Assembly: GCA_964454015.1 (NCBI GenBank)
Contig: CAYVQF010000022.1
Coordinates: 12,209 to 76,208 of the forward strand
Length of the DNA: 64,000 nucleotides
Reading direction: 5' to 3'
From: CAYVQF01 sp964454015
Lineage (GTDB): Bacteria; Myxococcota_A; Bradymonadia; UBA4248
A model generated the notes under the pieces. That model saw nothing but the letters and a program-made list of their open reading frames with translations, made no database searches and was not told the DNA's origin. Of this stretch, positions 60,863 to 64,000 are shown one piece after another (position 1 is the stretch's first letter; each line of letters starts with the position of its first letter). The translations under genes were made by a program, and so were the position numbers.

Positions 60863-63433
60863 ATGGCGAGAGGATGGGTGGCCTTATGTGGGATCGTGGT
60901 GTTGGCGTGGACGTTGGCGGCCTGCAGCGGGCCGCAGGCGCAGCGCGTGGAGGAGGGTATCGCGGCAGGCGGCGCCGCCGCCGATGGGCGCGGGGAGGCG
61001 CCAGAGGCGGCCGAGGAGGTGGACACCTTCTTCCTCTACGTCAACGAGAGTCCGTTGCTGACGAACACTTACACCTGGCACCGGGGGATCTCTTACGAGG
61101 GGCGGGCAGTGATGCAGATGGCGGGGCAGGCGATTGAGACCACCGTCGAGCTGCGCTTTGGCGCCGATGGGGATTGGACGGAGATCCAAATGGGGACGCC
61201 CCGAGGTGCGGTCTCGGTGACCCACGGCGACGCGGGGAAAGCGACAGTCGTCGGGGAGACGAAGGACGTGAGCATCGACATGGTGGCGCAGGCAGGTCTC
61301 TTCGAGAACTTCAACCCCGCCTTGGTGCGGACGCTGACCGACCGCTATGACCATGGTTTGGGCGGCGTTCAGGCGATGTCGGTCTACGTGATCCCGGCGA
61401 CGCTGGTGGAGGTCACGGTGGAGGCGAGCGGCCTGGTGGAGGTCGTCGTCGGTGGTCGGGACGCGCAGCTCGAGCGCTACGACGTGGACTTGGCGGGCAT
61501 CGTCCTCGAGGTGCTGTGTGATGGCGAAGGGCGGGTGCTCTTCATCGATGTTCCGGAACAGTATGCTTATTATGCGCGCTCGGGGTGGGAGTTTTTGCGG
61601 CAGCGCGGCGCGGTCGATCCCTTGTTGTCGGCGCCGGTGCACGAGGTGGTGATCGAGCGCGACCACCTGGTGCGCGTGCGGGATGGGGTGGGTCTGGCGA
61701 CGGATCTCTATTTCCCCGATGGTCCAGGGCCTTTTCCGGTGGTTTTGGTGCGGACGCCCTATGGCAAAGCGCTGGAGGAGCTGCGGGGTCAATACTATGC
61801 GCGGCGTGGCTATGTATTCGCGGTGCAAGACTGCCGCGGTCGTTTTGCGTCGGAGGGGATTTGGGAGCCTTTCGTCCATGAGGCCGACGATGGTTATGAC
61901 ACCATCGTGTACCTGGGTGAGCAGCCCTGGTCTTCGGGCAAAGTGGGGATGATCGGTGCGTCCTATGTGGGTTGGGTGCAGTGGTGGGCGGCCCGAGACA
62001 AGCCACCCTATTTGGCGACCATCATCCCGAACGTCGCGCCGCCTGAGCCCTTCTTCAACATCCCCTATGAATATGGTGCTTTTTTCCTCTTGGGGTCGAT
62101 CTGGTGGGCTGAGATTTTGGAGAGCGAGGCGACGGCCGACCTGTCGGGTCAGCGGATGCGCACCATCAACGAGCGCGCCTACGCTCAGCTTCTGCGTCAC
62201 CTGCCCGTCATCGACTTGGACGAGATCATCCTGGGGAAGGAGAACCCCTATTGGCGTCGCTGGATTCGTCACAGCATGGATGACGCTTACTGGGCGCCGG
62301 CGCGCTTCGCCGCGTCGCTGGCCGAAGTGGAGATCCCGGTCTTTCATCAGTCGGGTTGGTTCGATGGGGATGGCATTGGGTCGAAGCTCAACTACCAGGC
62401 GATGGCGGCTGGGGCTGGGCCGAAGGTGCAGAAGCTGGTGCTGGGCCCCTGGGGGCACACGGATCAGTCTTCGCGGCGCCACGGGGAGCGCGATTTTGGC
62501 GCCGCGGCGGTGGTGGATTTGCAGCGTTCCTATTTGCGTTGGTTCGACTACTGGTTGAAGGGGATCGACAATGGGGTGCTGGATGAGCCGCTGGTGTCCC
62601 TATTCGTGATGGGTTCCAATCACTGGGAGTACGGTGAGACCTATCCCTTGCCGCAGACCTCGCCGACCAAGCTCTACTTGTGGAGCCAAGGGGCGGCCAA
62701 TGGCTTGGGGGGTGACGGTGAGCTGCGCTGGGAGGCACCGCCTGCGGGGGCGCCGACGGCGTCCTATGTCTATGATCCGGGGGATCCGACGCCTTTTCCG
62801 GCGGCCTATTTCGAGGCGGGTGAGGACGAGGCGTCAGGTGATGCGCCCGTGGGGGAGAAGAAGCGCCTCGATCAGGCCGAGGAGAAGGCCAAGCGCAAGG
62901 CCCATTACAATGCGATTCTGCGGAGCCGGAGGGATATCTTGGTATACGAGACGGCGGCCTTCGAGGAGGAGGTGGCCTTCGTTGGGCCCATCGAGGCGGT
63001 GCTGTATGCGGCCACTGATGCCAAGGACACGGATTGGTTCATGCGCCTGACGGCGATCGAGCCCGATGGCGAGGTGTTGTGGTTGGTGGAGGGCAAGATC
63101 CGCGCGCGCTATCGGAATTCGATACAGTCGCCGCAGTGGTTGGAGCCCGGTGAGGTGGTGGCCTACCCCTTGGATCTGTGGCAGACAGGGATCGCCTTGC
63201 CTGCGGGTTCGAAGCTCCGGGTCGAGGTGGCGTCGGCGTCTTTTCCCCGTTTTTCTCGCAACTTGAACACGGGCGATCACAACGAGACGGAGACGGCCTT
63301 CGTGCCGGCCAAGCAGACCATTTACCACGAGGCAGCGTACCCTTCCCACGTATTGTTGCCGCTGCTCCCTGCGCGGCCGGCGACGGAGACAGGCGTGGAG
63401 AGTGAGGCGAGCGGCGCTGCCTCAGCGCCGTGA
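60863..63433 (+). CDS. S15/CocE-type hydrolase lipoprotein
   Basis: An 856-residue lipoprotein with lipobox LAAC near residue 20. About 250 residues of unknown N-terminal beta/alpha domain precede an X-Pro dipeptidyl-peptidase/CocE alpha/beta hydrolase. Signatures are VRDGVGLATDLYFPDG, RTPYGK, DCRGRFASEG, the nucleophile in GASYVGW (Ser near residue 365) and HQSGWFDGDG/GPWGHTDQSS with the His. A C-terminal beta-jellyroll closes the chain. It should hydrolyse peptides or esters in the periplasm or at the surface. The ATG at 60863 has AGGAG upstream. It follows the sugar transferase gene by 47 bases. Confidence 0.88.
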   Translation: MARGWVALCGIVVLAWTLAACSGPQAQRVEEGIAAGGAAADGRGEAPEAAEEVDTFFLYVNESPLLTNTYTWHRGISYEGRAVMQMAGQAIETTVELRFGADGDWTEIQMGTPRGAVSVTHGDAGKATVVGETKDVSIDMVAQAGLFENFNPALVRTLTDRYDHGLGGVQAMSVYVIPATLVEVTVEASGLVEVVVGGRDAQLERYDVDLAGIVLEVLCDGEGRVLFIDVPEQYAYYARSGWEFLRQRGAVDPLLSAPVHEVVIERDHLVRVRDGVGLATDLYFPDGPGPFPVVLVRTPYGKALEELRGQYYARRGYVFAVQDCRGRFASEGIWEPFVHEADDGYDTIVYLGEQPWSSGKVGMIGASYVGWVQWWAARDKPPYLATIIPNVAPPEPFFNIPYEYGAFFLLGSIWWAEILESEATADLSGQRMRTINERAYAQLLRHLPVIDLDEIILGKENPYWRRWIRHSMDDAYWAPARFAASLAEVEIPVFHQSGWFDGDGIGSKLNYQAMAAGAGPKVQKLVLGPWGHTDQSSRRHGERDFGAAAVVDLQRSYLRWFDYWLKGIDNGVLDEPLVSLFVMGSNHWEYGETYPLPQTSPTKLYLWSQGAANGLGGDGELRWEAPPAGAPTASYVYDPGDPTPFPAAYFEAGEDEASGDAPVGEKKRLDQAEEKAKRKAHYNAILRSRRDILVYETAAFEEEVAFVGPIEAVLYAATDAKDTDWFMRLTAIEPDGEVLWLVEGKIRARYRNSIQSPQWLEPGEVVAYPLDLWQTGIALPAGSKLRVEVASASFPRFSRNLNTGDHNETETAFVPAKQTIYHEAAYPSHVLLPLLPARPATETGVESEASGAASAP

Positions 63434-63439
63434 TGTGTC

Positions 63440-64000
63440 CTAGCTCAGGTGGTGTGGGCAGGCTTTCTTGCGCCGGCGCGACCAGGCCATGAGCCACAGC
63501 AGGGCGAGGAGGGCCAAGAGGTTGAAGCTCGGCGTCGCGGCGCTCTGGCAGCCGTCCTTCTTACACTGACCGCTCTCGCACTTCTGGTTGCTGCTGCAGG
63601 CGTTGTTGCAGGTGCCGCAGTGGTTCTTGTCACTGAGGAGATTGACGCAGTTGCCGTTGCAGCAGCTCTGGCCACCGGTGCAGTAGACGCCGGGGGCGCA
63701 CTCGCACAGGTTGGAGCCGGGATCGACGCATTGGTTCTGGCAGCAGGCCTGTTGGCTGGTGCAAGCCGCAGGGATCTGGCCTTCAGTGCCGAGCTCCCCG
63801 CAGCCACAGTGCCCGGAGAAGCAGCGTTCTCCCGCGCCGCAGGACTGCCCACAGGCGCCACAATGTCCGGGCGAAGCGCTGAGATCGATGCAGACCGAGG
63901 CGCTCAGATCGCCTGAGCTGGCGCCACAGCAAGTCTCGTTGGCGGCACAGTTGAGGCCGGCACAGGAACAATAGCCACCGTGGCAAGCCATGGGCGGATC
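63440..64000 (-). CDS. Cys-rich surface protein with MYXO-CTERM-like tail (N-terminus off the window)
   Basis: The 187 visible codons remain open at the right edge, so the start lies outside. An ATG at 63991 exists but no reason to prefer it. The chain is packed with CxxxC/CC repeats (GHCGACGQSCGAGERCFSGHCGCGE, CCNGNC, HCGTCNNAC) and resembles myxobacterial surface proteins. The end is a Cys, a short polar piece, a hydrophobic segment (FNLLALLALLWLM) and a basic cap (RRRKK), which matches MYXO-CTERM-type sorting tails that are processed for outer-membrane attachment. It converges on the S15-type gene by 6 bases. Confidence 0.82.
   Translation of the reverse strand, partial: DPPMACHGGYCSCAGLNCAANETCCGASSGDLSASVCIDLSASPGHCGACGQSCGAGERCFSGHCGCGELGTEGQIPAACTSQQACCQNQCVDPGSNLCECAPGVYCTGGQSCCNGNCVNLLSDKNHCGTCNNACSSNQKCESGQCKKDGCQSAATPSFNLLALLALLWLMAWSRRRKKACPHHLS

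Overview
The window is GC-rich (codon third positions are mostly G or C), about 90% coding, and reads as chromosome of a Gram-negative bacterium of the Myxococcota or a related deltaproteobacterial lineage. This placement is inference. It rests on LpxD/LpxA (lipid A), an LptF/G-type permease, FadL-like and other outer-membrane proteins, about 14 lipoproteins with acidic or proline-rich tethers, a cysteine-rich protein ending in a MYXO-CTERM-like segment, an FHA-GAF-sigma54 activator, a PilZ protein and a soluble Ser/Thr kinase. No rRNA, tRNA, CRISPR array, insertion sequence, phage gene or replication origin was found.

Layout. 1-6.7 kb: the 5' part of a penicillin-binding protein, a small membrane protein, a zinc-protease-like lipoprotein overlapping a methyltransferase-TPR gene, a proline-rich lipoprotein and an outer-membrane barrel candidate with a palindromic promoter. 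6.7-8.9 kb: an alkyltransferase-like DNA repair protein, a variant J-domain protein, and a 62-aa protein paired with a P-loop protein. 9-13.2 kb: skp-lpxD-lpxA and a four-repeat EPND lipoprotein, tightly overlapped and without fabZ. 13.2-26.1 kb: a class I amidotransferase, a POT-like transporter, lipoproteins, an S9 peptidase, a VOC protein, a three-gene unit (lipoprotein, HAD nucleotidase, CDF metal transporter), an aldehyde dehydrogenase, and an L,D-transpeptidase coupled to a tiny lipoprotein. 26.2-36 kb: a large Cys-rich DUF1566 lipoprotein, a YbjN-like protein plus PspA, an M61-like protease divergent from an FHA-GAF-AAA+ activator, and an outer-membrane protein. 36-47.6 kb: a phosphoesterase, RecJ, a second YbjN-like protein, YjbQ, PilZ, PrsW, a SprT-like protein, a kinase and RF3. 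47.7-53.4 kb: lipoproteins, a FadL-like porin, an LptF/G-like permease and a protein with only sigma region 4.

53.7-63.4 kb is the most distinctive part. It has a Wzx-like flippase and a TagF-like transferase, then a compact operon: an SPL-like radical SAM protein, a second radical SAM protein with extra cysteines, a divergent MurD-like ligase and a PglC/WcaJ-like phosphoglycosyl transferase, followed by an S15/CocE-type lipoprotein hydrolase. A 59-codon Cys-containing ORF lies divergently upstream. This looks like a surface-glycan or cell-wall-linked modification locus and is the best candidate here for an undescribed system. The last gene, whose 5' end is cut by the right edge, encodes a Cys-rich protein with a MYXO-CTERM-like tail.

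Translation starts were chosen from Shine-Dalgarno sequences and overlaps. Several promoter candidates follow a TTGNNN-N16-18-TANNNT pattern. Many long open frames antisense to real genes are composition artefacts and were left out.
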